This document shows positions 24,066 to 32,111 of a DNA stretch of 34,896 nt, in pieces. The stretch lies in the NCBI GenBank assembly GCA_964545715.1, contig CAZJHX010000112.1:1-34896 (forward strand). Reading direction: 5' to 3'. The notes beneath the pieces are model-generated. The model did not search any database. It was not told the origin of the DNA and saw only the letters and a list, made by a program, of their open reading frames with translations. This DNA comes from CAZJHX01 sp964545715 (GTDB lineage: Bacteria; Myxococcota_A; UBA9042; GCA-2863065). A program made the position numbers and the translations under genes. Position 1 is the stretch's first letter; each line of letters begins with the position of its first letter.

Positions 24066-24986
24066 ATGGCTAGGAAGCGACGGCGGAGAAGCGGCCGAGG
24101 CGGCTCTGGGATTGGGCGTGTGCTGCTGTTGGTCGCTGTGCTCGGGGTCGCCGCTACAGCGGCCTGGTACTTGTGGCCTCGCGAGCCCGATCCCTCGGTC
24201 GCCACCGAAGCGGGGGTGGGTCCCCAGGCGCTTCACATCGCGGCGCTGGTCGAGGGCAACGCCGAGGCCGACGTGCTGGAGGCTGCCGAGGCCGAGCTGG
24301 ACCGGCGTCTGCGTGAGCCGAAACCGGGCCAGGCGCAGGGCGATCCCAAGCCGACTGCCGCGGGCGCTCCCGGAACGGCTAAACCGCCGGGGCCGCTGGT
24401 GAGCTTGCGCGACGCGGCCGCTGCCATGGCTGACAACCGGCGAATCATCAACGCGCTGAATGTGACTCTGGCGGAGTATCGGCAGGCGGTCGTCACCGAC
24501 AAGGGCGACCTGGACAAGTCCATCCGCTACTTCAAGGCCGTCGACGTGTTGCTTGGTCGCGTGATCGAGCTGCTGGACGACTACCTGGTCGCCAACAAAG
24601 AGGAATACCGGCCGGGTTTGAGCGCATCGATCGGTCGTACGGACGACCGCATCCAGCAGGTTTTGGAGCAGGCCGAGAACCTCTCCGATACGGTGGACAA
24701 GGCGCAGAATGCCGCGGATCTGATCCGCTCGATCGGCTATCTGCGCAAGGTGACCAAAGCGGCGCGGACCGGCCTGACGCAGCTCAAGTCGCAGTGGGTG
24801 TGGGCGGACGCGGAGTTGAAGCGGTTCACGCAGCGCCGCGAGGTGGTCAAAACGAAGATTGCGGCCATCGAAGAGAGCCGGCTTACGATCGAGATCATTC
24901 GGGCCAACGCCGCGGCTTTCGACGCGGTCCAGATCACGCAGCCTCCGCGGTTGGAGCTGCCGAGTCCGGCCGAACTGAGGCAGTGA
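24066..24986 (+). CDS. Membrane-anchored coiled-coil protein of the FtsK/PLD unit
   Basis: The 306-residue protein starts at the ATG directly after the candidate -10 box. A frame open further upstream (to 23844) lies antisense to the channel gene and is not used. A very basic N-terminus (MARKRRRRSGRG) precedes one membrane helix (about 18-36), so the N-terminus should be cytoplasmic and the rest periplasmic. After a Pro/Ala linker the protein is almost entirely charged helix from about 115 on (AEYRQAVVTDKGDLDKSI, VLEQAENLSDTVDKAQ), consistent with coiled coils or a helical bundle. I know no family name. Its stop overlaps the start of the FtsK-type gene (GTGA), arguing for a joint complex. Confidence 0.75.
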   Translation: MARKRRRRSGRGGSGIGRVLLLVAVLGVAATAAWYLWPREPDPSVATEAGVGPQALHIAALVEGNAEADVLEAAEAELDRRLREPKPGQAQGDPKPTAAGAPGTAKPPGPLVSLRDAAAAMADNRRIINALNVTLAEYRQAVVTDKGDLDKSIRYFKAVDVLLGRVIELLDDYLVANKEEYRPGLSASIGRTDDRIQQVLEQAENLSDTVDKAQNAADLIRSIGYLRKVTKAARTGLTQLKSQWVWADAELKRFTQRREVVKTKIAAIEESRLTIEIIRANAAAFDAVQITQPPRLELPSPAELRQ

Positions 24987-27055
24987 CACGTCGGCGACGG
25001 AATAGGCGCCGCACCACGTCTAACAAGAACACGGTCGCTGCAGCCCGCAATCAGGTGATCCGCTCGCGAATAGCCGCGGCGATCGGTGGGGTTGCCGGGC
25101 TCCTGGCGATTCTGATCATGCGGGCCCCTGTGTGGCAGGAGGCGCTGCCGGACGCGGCGGAATACAGCTCGGGCCGGCTGATCGATTGGGCTATCGCGGC
25201 GATCCCGCGCGGCCTGTTCAACGCGTTTGGTTTTGCGGCGTATGCAGTGCCGCTCGTGGTTGGGCTCGTCGCGCTCTATATCCACATGAACCCTGTCCGC
25301 AAGCAGATAACAGGTCGTCGCATGGTGCGCGCAACGCTGACGAAGTTGCTGGGCCAGGCCAACCGGGCACGGTTCTCCTGGACGCTCAGGACTGTCGACG
25401 GCTTTGTGCTGCTGGTCTTTGCGCTGGCGTTGGTCGACCGGGGTGGCGTGCTGGGCCGCTGGTTCATGGAGGCGCCCCGCGATTGGGTTGGCACGTTCCT
25501 GGCGCCGCTTTTCCAGGCGGTCTTTGTCTTCTGCCTCGTCGCGGTGCTGATCTTCGATGCGCCGGGAGAGAGCGTGCGGGCCCTGGCGCAGGTGCTGACT
25601 CGGCGGCTCGATCGGCTTTGGGACGTGTTGAAGGCGCTGGCTGTCGGGGCAGGGCAGCTGTTTGGCCGCGCGGTTTCACGCCCGCTGGAGGAGGCTGCCG
25701 AGGCCCTGGAGGATGGTGGCGGCTCACCGGACGAGAAGCCGCTGGCGAGTCCGAAACCAAAACCGCCGCCCAAACCGAGAGTCGGGCGGAAGCCGCAGGA
25801 TTCGGCTGCCGGCCCGGATGACGAGCGCGCGCCCCCGTTTCGGTTCAAGGCGCCGCTGGATGCGCTGGACCGCGTGCTCGAAGCGGCCGGTGAACAGGCC
25901 GACGTTGACATGACGGCCTCCGAACCTGAGGCCCAGCCCGGGGTCGAGCAGCCTGACGAGCCTGAGCCGGCCGATGAGCCCTATCCGATCGATAGGTTGG
26001 ATCCGTCAAACGAGTACGAGGCGGCGATGGAAGCGACCCGCGCCGATTTGGAACAGCTCGCGGAGCCGCTGATCGACATCTGCCTGAGGAAGGGCTGCAA
26101 GGTGCGCTTTGATGGTGAGCGCAGTGCGTGTGGCCCGTCGGTCCTGCGGCTGGCGTTCTCGGTCGAGGGCCGCGGCGATGCGATCAACCGGCTGAAGAAT
26201 CTGGATGTCGCCTTCCAAAACGCCGTTGGGGCTGACCATCCCGTGCGAGCCGTGCTGGGAAACGGCCTGATCGCCGATGTCCCGCGTCCACTAAACGAGC
26301 GCCTGGCGGTGCCTCTGAGCTACGTGTTGGCGCGCCGGGACGGGCGGCTGGACGGCAAAGCCGCGTTTCCGCTGGGCGTTACACCCACGGGCGAGGCCGT
26401 ATGGACGGCGTTTGACGAGACGAGTCATGCGCTCGTGGCCGGGCAGGCCGGCAGCGGCAAGACGATCTGGCTGCATGCCATGATCCTGTCCCTGATGACG
26501 CAGCATCCGCCGTCGCGCTTGCGCTTGGCGCTTGTGGACTTCAACGGGGTTTCATTGCACCACTACGAAGGCATGCCGCACTTGTGGGGCGGCGAAGTCA
26601 TCACGGAGCGCAAGGCGTTCCAGCGCCTCTGTGACGAGCTGGCCGATGAGCTCGAGCGTCGCAAGCCACTACTGAAGCGCGGCGAGTCGCTGCCATATCT
26701 CATCACGGTCATCGACGAGTTCGCAGACGTTGTCGGCGGCGCCGGCGGCTTGAGCGAGGACCTGTTCGAACTGGTCAGGCTGGGGCGGAAGTTCCGTATG
26801 TATTTCGTGATCTCCACTCAGCACCCGCGAGCCGACGTGATCGACACCACGGTCAAGGCCAACCTGGGGACGCGGGTGGCGCTCCGGGTCCCTCATCACG
26901 CCCAATCCCAGCTCGTGATCAGCGAGAGTGGCGCCGAGAAGCTGCTGGGCCGGGGGGATCTGCTCGTCCGCACAATGGACAGGCCCACCACCCGGCTGCA
27001 GGGCGCATATGTCTCGGACCAGGAGCTGAAGACCGTCTCCGAGTGGCGTCCATGA
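24983..27055 (+). CDS. FtsK/SpoIIIE-type membrane ATPase without gamma domain
   Basis: The GTG start overlaps the previous stop, and the product is 690 residues. A basic N-terminus is followed by four membrane helices (about 32-180), then a Pro/Glu-rich linker and the motor. A weak FtsK-alpha-like region precedes the P-loop G487-Q-A-G-S-G-K493-T494. Walker B is I-T-V-I-D578-E579-F. The motor ends with G-R-G-D-L-L-V and L-Q-G-A-Y-V-S-D-Q-E-L, the conserved end of FtsK motors, and the chain stops soon after, so the winged-helix gamma domain that reads KOPS DNA sites is absent. It should form a hexameric membrane pump for double-stranded DNA or, as in some relatives, for protein. Chromosomal FtsK is usually longer and stands apart from PLD genes, so this is likely a dedicated paralogue. 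Confidence 0.88.
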   Translation: MTRRRRNRRRTTSNKNTVAAARNQVIRSRIAAAIGGVAGLLAILIMRAPVWQEALPDAAEYSSGRLIDWAIAAIPRGLFNAFGFAAYAVPLVVGLVALYIHMNPVRKQITGRRMVRATLTKLLGQANRARFSWTLRTVDGFVLLVFALALVDRGGVLGRWFMEAPRDWVGTFLAPLFQAVFVFCLVAVLIFDAPGESVRALAQVLTRRLDRLWDVLKALAVGAGQLFGRAVSRPLEEAAEALEDGGGSPDEKPLASPKPKPPPKPRVGRKPQDSAAGPDDERAPPFRFKAPLDALDRVLEAAGEQADVDMTASEPEAQPGVEQPDEPEPADEPYPIDRLDPSNEYEAAMEATRADLEQLAEPLIDICLRKGCKVRFDGERSACGPSVLRLAFSVEGRGDAINRLKNLDVAFQNAVGADHPVRAVLGNGLIADVPRPLNERLAVPLSYVLARRDGRLDGKAAFPLGVTPTGEAVWTAFDETSHALVAGQAGSGKTIWLHAMILSLMTQHPPSRLRLALVDFNGVSLHHYEGMPHLWGGEVITERKAFQRLCDELADELERRKPLLKRGESLPYLITVIDEFADVVGGAGGLSEDLFELVRLGRKFRMYFVISTQHPRADVIDTTVKANLGTRVALRVPHHAQSQLVISESGAEKLLGRGDLLVRTMDRPTTRLQGAYVSDQELKTVSEWRP

Positions 27056-27564
27056 AGCGCGTCGACGCGGTGGATTTGCTTCCAGGACTGGTCCGACGGC
27101 TCCGTAGGGCTGAGCAGCGGATCGTCATCTGCACGGCCAACGCTAAGGATGTCCACTTCAAGGACCTGCCGTTGCTGGAGGTCCTGGCAGAGAGGGCCGC
27201 GGCCGGCGTCCCGGTGCTGTTCATGGTCGCCGGCGTGCCCTCGGCGCCCTTCTCGAAGCGCTTTTTGGAAACGGACGGCGCGTCTCAGATCGCCATGCGC
27301 TTCTGCCCCAGAACTCATCAGAAGTTCTTCTGGGTAGACGGCTACATGCTCTTTGGCTCCGCCAACTTCACAGGCGCCGCGCTGGGCAGCAAGGCCGAAG
27401 GCCGCGGCAATTTCGAGCAAGTCTTCGAGACCGAAGACACAGAGCGGATCGCCCAGGTGCTCTCGGGCTTCCCGCAGCTGTGGCGCGGCGACGAGTGCGC
27501 CGGATGTGACCGTTGGGACCCGTGTGCGGATCTACACCAGCGATGGGCCGACGTCGGCAGCTAA
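27052..27564 (+). CDS. Small PLD-family protein with a single HKD motif and a cysteine cluster
   Basis: The ATG overlaps the stop of the ATPase gene (ATGA), and the product is 170 residues. T-H89-Q-K91-F-F-W-V-D96-G-Y-M-L-F-G-S-A-N-F-T is a complete HxK(x4)D motif with the downstream G-S-x-N, as in Nuc-type phospholipase D-superfamily nucleases. These act as dimers on DNA or RNA, or on phospholipids. One HKD copy means dimerisation would be needed for a full active site. The C-terminal C149-A-G-C152-D-R-W-D-P-C158 could bind zinc or an iron-sulfur centre. No signal peptide is seen, so it should act in the cytoplasm with the ATPase. The exact substrate is unknown. Confidence 0.82.
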   Translation: MKRVDAVDLLPGLVRRLRRAEQRIVICTANAKDVHFKDLPLLEVLAERAAAGVPVLFMVAGVPSAPFSKRFLETDGASQIAMRFCPRTHQKFFWVDGYMLFGSANFTGAALGSKAEGRGNFEQVFETEDTERIAQVLSGFPQLWRGDECAGCDRWDPCADLHQRWADVGS

Positions 27565-27650
27565 GCATACTCCTTGATGTATCGGTCGAAGCGCTGCTGC
27601 CAGCCTTCGTAATGCGGCAGCCAGTGCCCGTGCAATCGGCCAGGCGTGGC

Positions 27651-27680
27651 ATGACGCCTTGTGGCTCGACGCGCTACACT
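27651..27680 (+). promoter_or_regulatory. Candidate promoter of the acidic-tail gene
   Basis: ATGACG (27651-27656) and TACACT (27675-27680) are 18 bases apart, the same spacing as the candidate at 24031-24060. Transcription would begin near 27687, leaving a leader of about 23 bases with GGAG just ahead of the ATG at 27710. The rest of the 145-base gap shows nothing further that I can support. Confidence 0.35.
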
Positions 27681-27709
27681 ACGTCGGCCGTATTGTGACG
27701 GGAGTGGAG

Positions 27710-28348
27710 ATGTCAGGTTCGACGAGCCGTGTTCGACTCACGCTGGTCGCCATGTCTGTTGCACAGCAACAGGAGGCCGACGGCGATGAGGTTTACGTTA
27801 AGGTGACCACGATCGGGGCTGACGGAAAGCGCCAGACGACTCGTCACCCGGGCAAGCGGGCCCATTGGAAGCTGCGCGAGCGCCACGGGGAGATCTTTGA
27901 CCGTGAATACGGTGATGGCGTGGAGCGGTTCGACCACGTGCTGATCGACCAGACGATGGCCGACGGCGACTCCCTTGAGCTCGCCTTTTTTGAGGAAGAT
28001 CTGCTCATCGACGACAAGCTGAATGCCGTCCTCATAAAGCTCAGGGAGACGCCAGACAGCGGACTGCTGGCGACATTCTCGATGAAGGGACGTGACGACT
28101 TTGAGGCGCTGGCCAACGGCGTCGGCTTCAGCGATCGCGACATCGTTCGCAGCAGCGCACCGGACGGCGGGGTCGTCGTGGACGGCGCTTTTCGGATCAC
28201 GGGCCACGAGCAGATTGGGGTCCACAAGGCTGCATACAATGTGTATCTGCGCTTCGAGGGCCGCGCGACGGACTCCGTCCCCGCGGCTTCCTCAGAGGGC
28301 GAAGGCGAGGGCGAAGGCGAGGGCGGCGACAGCGCACCCGAAGTGTAA
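27710..28348 (+). CDS. Unknown cytoplasmic protein with acidic Glu-Gly tail
   Basis: The ATG was chosen for its close GGAG site and the upstream candidate promoter; an in-frame ATG at 27659 would lie across that promoter. The 212-residue protein has no signal or membrane segment. The body is strand-rich (VRLTLVAMSVAQQQEADGDE, then VYVKVTTIGADGK) and ends in an alternating Glu-Gly run from about 196. The repeated beta pattern with acidic loops suggests a beta-sandwich, but no family is recognised. It follows the FtsK/PLD genes but probably has its own promoter, and converges with the exonuclease gene nine bases away, leaving no room for separate terminators. Confidence 0.7.
   Translation: MSGSTSRVRLTLVAMSVAQQQEADGDEVYVKVTTIGADGKRQTTRHPGKRAHWKLRERHGEIFDREYGDGVERFDHVLIDQTMADGDSLELAFFEEDLLIDDKLNAVLIKLRETPDSGLLATFSMKGRDDFEALANGVGFSDRDIVRSSAPDGGVVVDGAFRITGHEQIGVHKAAYNVYLRFEGRATDSVPAASSEGEGEGEGEGGDSAPEV
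28295..28327 (+). repeat. Tandem 12-base repeat encoding a Glu-Gly run
   Basis: GAGGGCGAAGGC is repeated in frame about two and three-quarter times, giving (Glu-Gly)5-Gly at the end of the unknown protein. Such a repeat can vary in copy number by slippage without shifting the frame. Confidence 0.7.
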
Positions 28349-28357
28349 GTCAGCCCA

Positions 28358-30547
28358 CTAGAACTTGATATCGGAGTACTGGGTCCGCCGCGATGCGTGG
28401 CGGGCCTCGCCTAATGTGCGGATGCCCTTGGCGCGCAGCAGCGGGATGAAGCGCAGGAGCACTTCGCCGGTCATTATCGCGTCGCCCAGCGCGGTGTGGC
28501 GGCCCAGTACCGGAAGGCCCAGGCGGTCCACCACCTCGTCCAGGTTGTGCAGTGCGTGATTGGGGTGCACGACCGCGGACAGCAGCAGGGTGTCGAGCAC
28601 CGGGTGGGTGAACTCGACAGCAGCCTGGCGCTGCTTGAGCTGCAGAAACTTCATGTCGAAGGCCGCGTTGTGGGCGACGAGGACGGAGCCCTCGGCGAAG
28701 CGGTGGAAGCCGGGCAGGACCTCGGTGATCACGGGCATGCCGACCAGCATCTCGGGGTAGATCTCGTGAATCTTGAGGGACTCCAGCGGCACGCTGCGGC
28801 GCGGGTCGACCAGCTGATCGAAGACCTCCTCGCGGCGGAGCTTGCCGTTGACGATGCGGATGGCGCCCAGGGAGATGATCTCGTCGCCTTCCGAGGGGGC
28901 CAGGCCGGTGGTCTCGGTGTCGAAGGCGACAAAGGACAACTGGTCCAGGGGCAGCTCGTCGAACTCGGTTGACTGGGAGTCTGCGTCGAACAGGTCGAAC
29001 TCGTAGAACACCGGGCGGTGGCTCTTGCTGGTCTCCTGGCTCCATTTTGACTCGGGATGCTCCACCGTCAGTTCGAAGCGCACCGACACTGTCTCTGCGT
29101 CGTCGCCCTGAGTGGACGTGATGCCGCCGCGGCCGGTGAGCAGGTTGGCCAGGCCGATGGCGCCGGTGTCCCGAGCTTGCGTCATCAGTGGGCACTGGCG
29201 CCACTCCTCCACGGCCTTGATCGTCACCGGGTCTCCCTCCCAGTGCACAGTCAGGTAGCCGCTGTCGCCGTCTTCGCGCAGGTCCAGGTCGATGCGCTTC
29301 ACCTCCAGATGCTTGGTCAGCTGGCCGACGAGGTACACCACGCCGCGGACCACCGTGTAGCTGTTGACGCCGAGCCAGAGATCGTCCTCCACATGTGTGG
29401 CGACCTCCAGGCCGAACTGCTCGACCAGGGTCTCGTGCAGGACCGCCATGAGGTCGCCGCCCAGCAGGTGCTCTGCCTCGCCGCTGTCTTCCAAGCGGCT
29501 GGCGTGGGCGATTGCGACCGCGTCGATCTGCTCCAGCAGGTTGCTCGAGGAGCCGTCGATCAGCTTGGCGTACTCCACGAGGCCGGTCTCCTTGACCGTC
29601 GGATGGATCTTCAGGGCGGTGACCGCGTCCCGAATGACCTGAAGCTGTTGCTGCAGCCCGATCGTCAGCGACTGCAGAAAGATGTCGCGTCGGCTGTCGG
29701 CCTCGATGCGGGCCGTGACGTCGGACATGGTCAGCACATAGCCGTCGATGGTCGAGGTCTCGCCGTCGGCGCCGGTGACGGCCGCCATGCGCACCTGGAT
29801 GAACTGGTCTTTGCCGCGCGTGGTCGTGAACGTAAAGATCGGGTTCGTCTGGCCCTCGTCCAGCCGGTTTTGCAGGTAGTTCAGCGCGTAGACGATCGGC
29901 CTGCGGTCGACCACGCCGAAGACGGACCGCCCGAGCCCGAGCAGCGCGTCGTCTCGGGCGCCGGTTGGCCGCTCGCCCGGCTGGTGCCGTCTCTGAGCGA
30001 TGGCGTTGGCCTTGTGGTTGTACAGCAGCACCCGGCCGTCCGCATTGCAGACGATCACGCCCTCGGGCATCTGCGCCATCAGCGTCTCCAGGCGGCGCTT
30101 GTCGTCGTCCAGGCCGGTCTTTGAGTGCTGCACGATCTGCTGGACGTCGGTCTTGAGGCGGATGTAGGTGTCGGCCAGCTCGTTGATGGCGCGGGTCAGC
30201 GCGATGACCTCCTCGCCGCCCTCGGGGACGATGCGGTACTTGGCGTTGGCCACGTTGATGAGCCGCGTCTCGTCCGCCAGCTTGGCGATCGGGTCCAGGT
30301 AGACCGCAAACAGGTAGCGCAGCAGATTGCCGAAGAGGATCAGGTTTACGATGAGCGCCGTCAGCCCGTACGCCACGATCTTGGGCGCGAGCTCGCTCAG
30401 CGGGACACGCTGTTCGGGGGACAACTCGCTCCAGAAGAGCAGGGCGACCGCCAGCATGATGACGAGCACCAGCAGCGCGGTGACCGACCAGATGATCCAG
30501 TAGCGCCGCTTAGTGCTGATCTCGCTGGATGGGGCCGCCGCAGCCAT
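28358..30547 (-). CDS. Membrane HAMP/PAS protein fused to a DnaQ-type 3'-5' exonuclease
   Basis: The ATG overlaps the stop of the DUF294 gene (ATGA), and the product is 729 residues. Two membrane helices (about 16-40 and 50-75) precede a HAMP-like segment, a PAS domain (about 150-290, with M-P-E-G-V-I-V-C-N-A-D-G) and a histidine-kinase-like helical region. I find no phosphoacceptor His at the expected place and no N/G boxes, so kinase activity is unlikely. The C-terminal 190 residues form a DEDDh exonuclease: D543-T-E545, D631 in H-N-A-A-F-D, and H684-x4-D689. All catalytic residues are present. The family is known next to CBS/DUF294 genes and transporter genes in many proteobacteria. Degradation of RNA, DNA or a signalling oligonucleotide under PAS control is inferred. 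Confidence 0.85.
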   Translation of the reverse strand: MAAAAPSSEISTKRRYWIIWSVTALLVLVIMLAVALLFWSELSPEQRVPLSELAPKIVAYGLTALIVNLILFGNLLRYLFAVYLDPIAKLADETRLINVANAKYRIVPEGGEEVIALTRAINELADTYIRLKTDVQQIVQHSKTGLDDDKRRLETLMAQMPEGVIVCNADGRVLLYNHKANAIAQRRHQPGERPTGARDDALLGLGRSVFGVVDRRPIVYALNYLQNRLDEGQTNPIFTFTTTRGKDQFIQVRMAAVTGADGETSTIDGYVLTMSDVTARIEADSRRDIFLQSLTIGLQQQLQVIRDAVTALKIHPTVKETGLVEYAKLIDGSSSNLLEQIDAVAIAHASRLEDSGEAEHLLGGDLMAVLHETLVEQFGLEVATHVEDDLWLGVNSYTVVRGVVYLVGQLTKHLEVKRIDLDLREDGDSGYLTVHWEGDPVTIKAVEEWRQCPLMTQARDTGAIGLANLLTGRGGITSTQGDDAETVSVRFELTVEHPESKWSQETSKSHRPVFYEFDLFDADSQSTEFDELPLDQLSFVAFDTETTGLAPSEGDEIISLGAIRIVNGKLRREEVFDQLVDPRRSVPLESLKIHEIYPEMLVGMPVITEVLPGFHRFAEGSVLVAHNAAFDMKFLQLKQRQAAVEFTHPVLDTLLLSAVVHPNHALHNLDEVVDRLGLPVLGRHTALGDAIMTGEVLLRFIPLLRAKGIRTLGEARHASRRTQYSDIKF

Positions 30548-32034
30548 CAACGCACACTCCAGTGAATCTTGGATCCGGTGACCTGCTCATAGACGGATCC
30601 CTGCAGATTGTGGACTGTGCGCAGCGAGTCCGCCAGGTAACGCGCCTGCGCCGGCAGCAGGTTGCCGATCGAGACGAGGTGGTCCGATTCCGCGCCCGCG
30701 TCACCCGCATCAAACTCCAACTTGAAGCGCAGGCGTAGGAGGAAGTCGAACGCCTTCTCCACATCGTTGGCGAGGCGCTTGGACAGCCGCCCATTCTCCA
30801 GGCACTGCTGCAGTCGCTCGAGCGTGCGCGTCGACGAGACGCCGTCCATCAGCGCCAGGACCCGGATGGCAGCGTCCAGCGGGATGAGCGCGTTCTTCTT
30901 GATGTCGACGGGCGGCGGCCCCCAGCCGGTGAGCCGGTACAGCTTCCAGCGCAAGGAGTTGATCGGCGGGCTAGTGCCCTGAACAGCGACCTCCACCAAC
31001 TGGCGCAGAAAGTAGCGATGCTCGGCGATGATGGTGTTCAGGTGCTTGCGCAGTGACTCAACGAGCGCCGCCTTGCCGTATAAGCAGCGAAAGTCGAAGT
31101 AGATCGAGGCTTCGAACAGCTCCTCATCCCCGCGCCGCTTGACGATGCCGCGGAACAGGTCGCGCCAGTGCCGCACCGACCCGCGCAGCTGCGGGTTGGT
31201 GGCCATGGTGTCCCCGGCGCATCGGGTGAATCCGCACTCCTCAAGGGCGTCCACGACCCGGGCCGCCAGCCGCGCAAACCAGGCGTCCACCTCCTCCACC
31301 CGGTCTTCGGGAACGTCCTCATAGATGAGGCCGTTGTCCTGGTCCGTGTCGGGGGTCTGGGCTTCGCGGCCTTCGCTGCCCATACCGATCCATGCGAACG
31401 GAACCGGCGGTACATCGAAGCCCTCGCGGTGCAGGTCGATAACCGCCATCTGGACCACGCGGCGCGTGACTGCGTCGTTGATGGCTGTGACGACCGAGGT
31501 GAGCGTCAGCACGTCGCGCTCGGTGGCGAAGTTCTCGCGCACCACGTCACGACCCTCTCGGCGCAGCCGGGCCAGCGTGTCCACCGACTCCGCGCGGCCG
31601 ATCCGGTGCAGGAGATCCGTTGGGTACCGTGACTGAAGCGCAAGCCAGTCCTGCTGACCGACCACGCCCATCACCTTCCAGTCGTCCATGACCAGCAGAA
31701 ACTGCAGGTTGTGCTTGATCATGAACATGAGGCTCTCGATGACGGACTCATCCCGTTGCACGGTGACGACCTGGCGCGCCATGACGTCGACCAGGGGCGT
31801 GTCGGGGGCCAGCTCCTGCGTCATGTTCTGGCGAATCAGATCGAGCCGATGCACGACGCCGATGGGAATGCGCTTGTCGGCGACGACCAGGTACTCGAAG
31901 TCGGCAGCGGCCAGGCGCAGGGAGGCGTCCCCGATCGTCGTGTCCAGCGGGACAACACGGGCGGGCCGGTAGTCCAGGTCCCCGAGCTCGCCGGAGAACG
32001 GCAGGATGATGTCGGGTCTTTTGGCCGGCTTCAC
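30547..32034 (-). CDS. CBS-domain DUF294 nucleotidyltransferase
   Basis: The product is 495 residues. The GTG start was chosen for the GGAGAGGAG ribosome site just upstream; the open frame continuing to 32487 is antisense shadow over the transporter gene. A pair of CBS domains (about 20-145) would bind adenine nucleotides. The nucleotidyltransferase core follows, with G219-S-E-G-R and the metal-binding T-D231-Q-D233-N. The DUF294 C-terminal substrate-binding helices come next. It resembles the GlnD-type transferase superfamily, which moves nucleotidyl groups onto proteins. The overlap with the exonuclease gene implies joint action, perhaps adding and removing a nucleotidyl mark on the adjacent transporter. 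That last step is inference. Confidence 0.87.
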   Translation of the reverse strand: MKPAKRPDIILPFSGELGDLDYRPARVVPLDTTIGDASLRLAAADFEYLVVADKRIPIGVVHRLDLIRQNMTQELAPDTPLVDVMARQVVTVQRDESVIESLMFMIKHNLQFLLVMDDWKVMGVVGQQDWLALQSRYPTDLLHRIGRAESVDTLARLRREGRDVVRENFATERDVLTLTSVVTAINDAVTRRVVQMAVIDLHREGFDVPPVPFAWIGMGSEGREAQTPDTDQDNGLIYEDVPEDRVEEVDAWFARLAARVVDALEECGFTRCAGDTMATNPQLRGSVRHWRDLFRGIVKRRGDEELFEASIYFDFRCLYGKAALVESLRKHLNTIIAEHRYFLRQLVEVAVQGTSPPINSLRWKLYRLTGWGPPPVDIKKNALIPLDAAIRVLALMDGVSSTRTLERLQQCLENGRLSKRLANDVEKAFDFLLRLRFKLEFDAGDAGAESDHLVSIGNLLPAQARYLADSLRTVHNLQGSVYEQVTGSKIHWSVR

Positions 32035-32056
32035 GGGTTGCGTCTCCTCTCCCGCG

Positions 32057-32096
32057 CAACGACGAGGATACCAGTGCGGCGGGTATCCTGTCGTTG
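32057..32096. repeat. Imperfect 15-bp inverted repeat between transporter and DUF294 genes
   Basis: The arms CAACGAC(G)AGGATACC (32057-32072) and GGTATCCTGTCGTTG (32082-32096) pair over 15 bases with one bulged G and a 9-base loop. The element fills the short gap between the two minus-strand genes. No T-run follows, so it is probably not a full intrinsic terminator. A processing, stabilising or attenuating hairpin that lowers downstream expression is more likely. Confidence 0.6.
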
Positions 32097-32111
32097 CCTT
32101 GGACCGCCTCC

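Noticed and set aside
24983..27055. Housekeeping chromosomal FtsK
   Set aside because: The gamma domain is missing and the gene is coupled to a coiled-coil protein and a PLD gene, which fits a dedicated paralogue better.
11514..27564. A DISARM defence system
   Set aside because: A DUF1998-like helicase and a PLD protein are present, but there is no DNA methyltransferase, the helicase motifs are degenerate, the genes are in separate units, and the remaining genes do not belong to DISARM.
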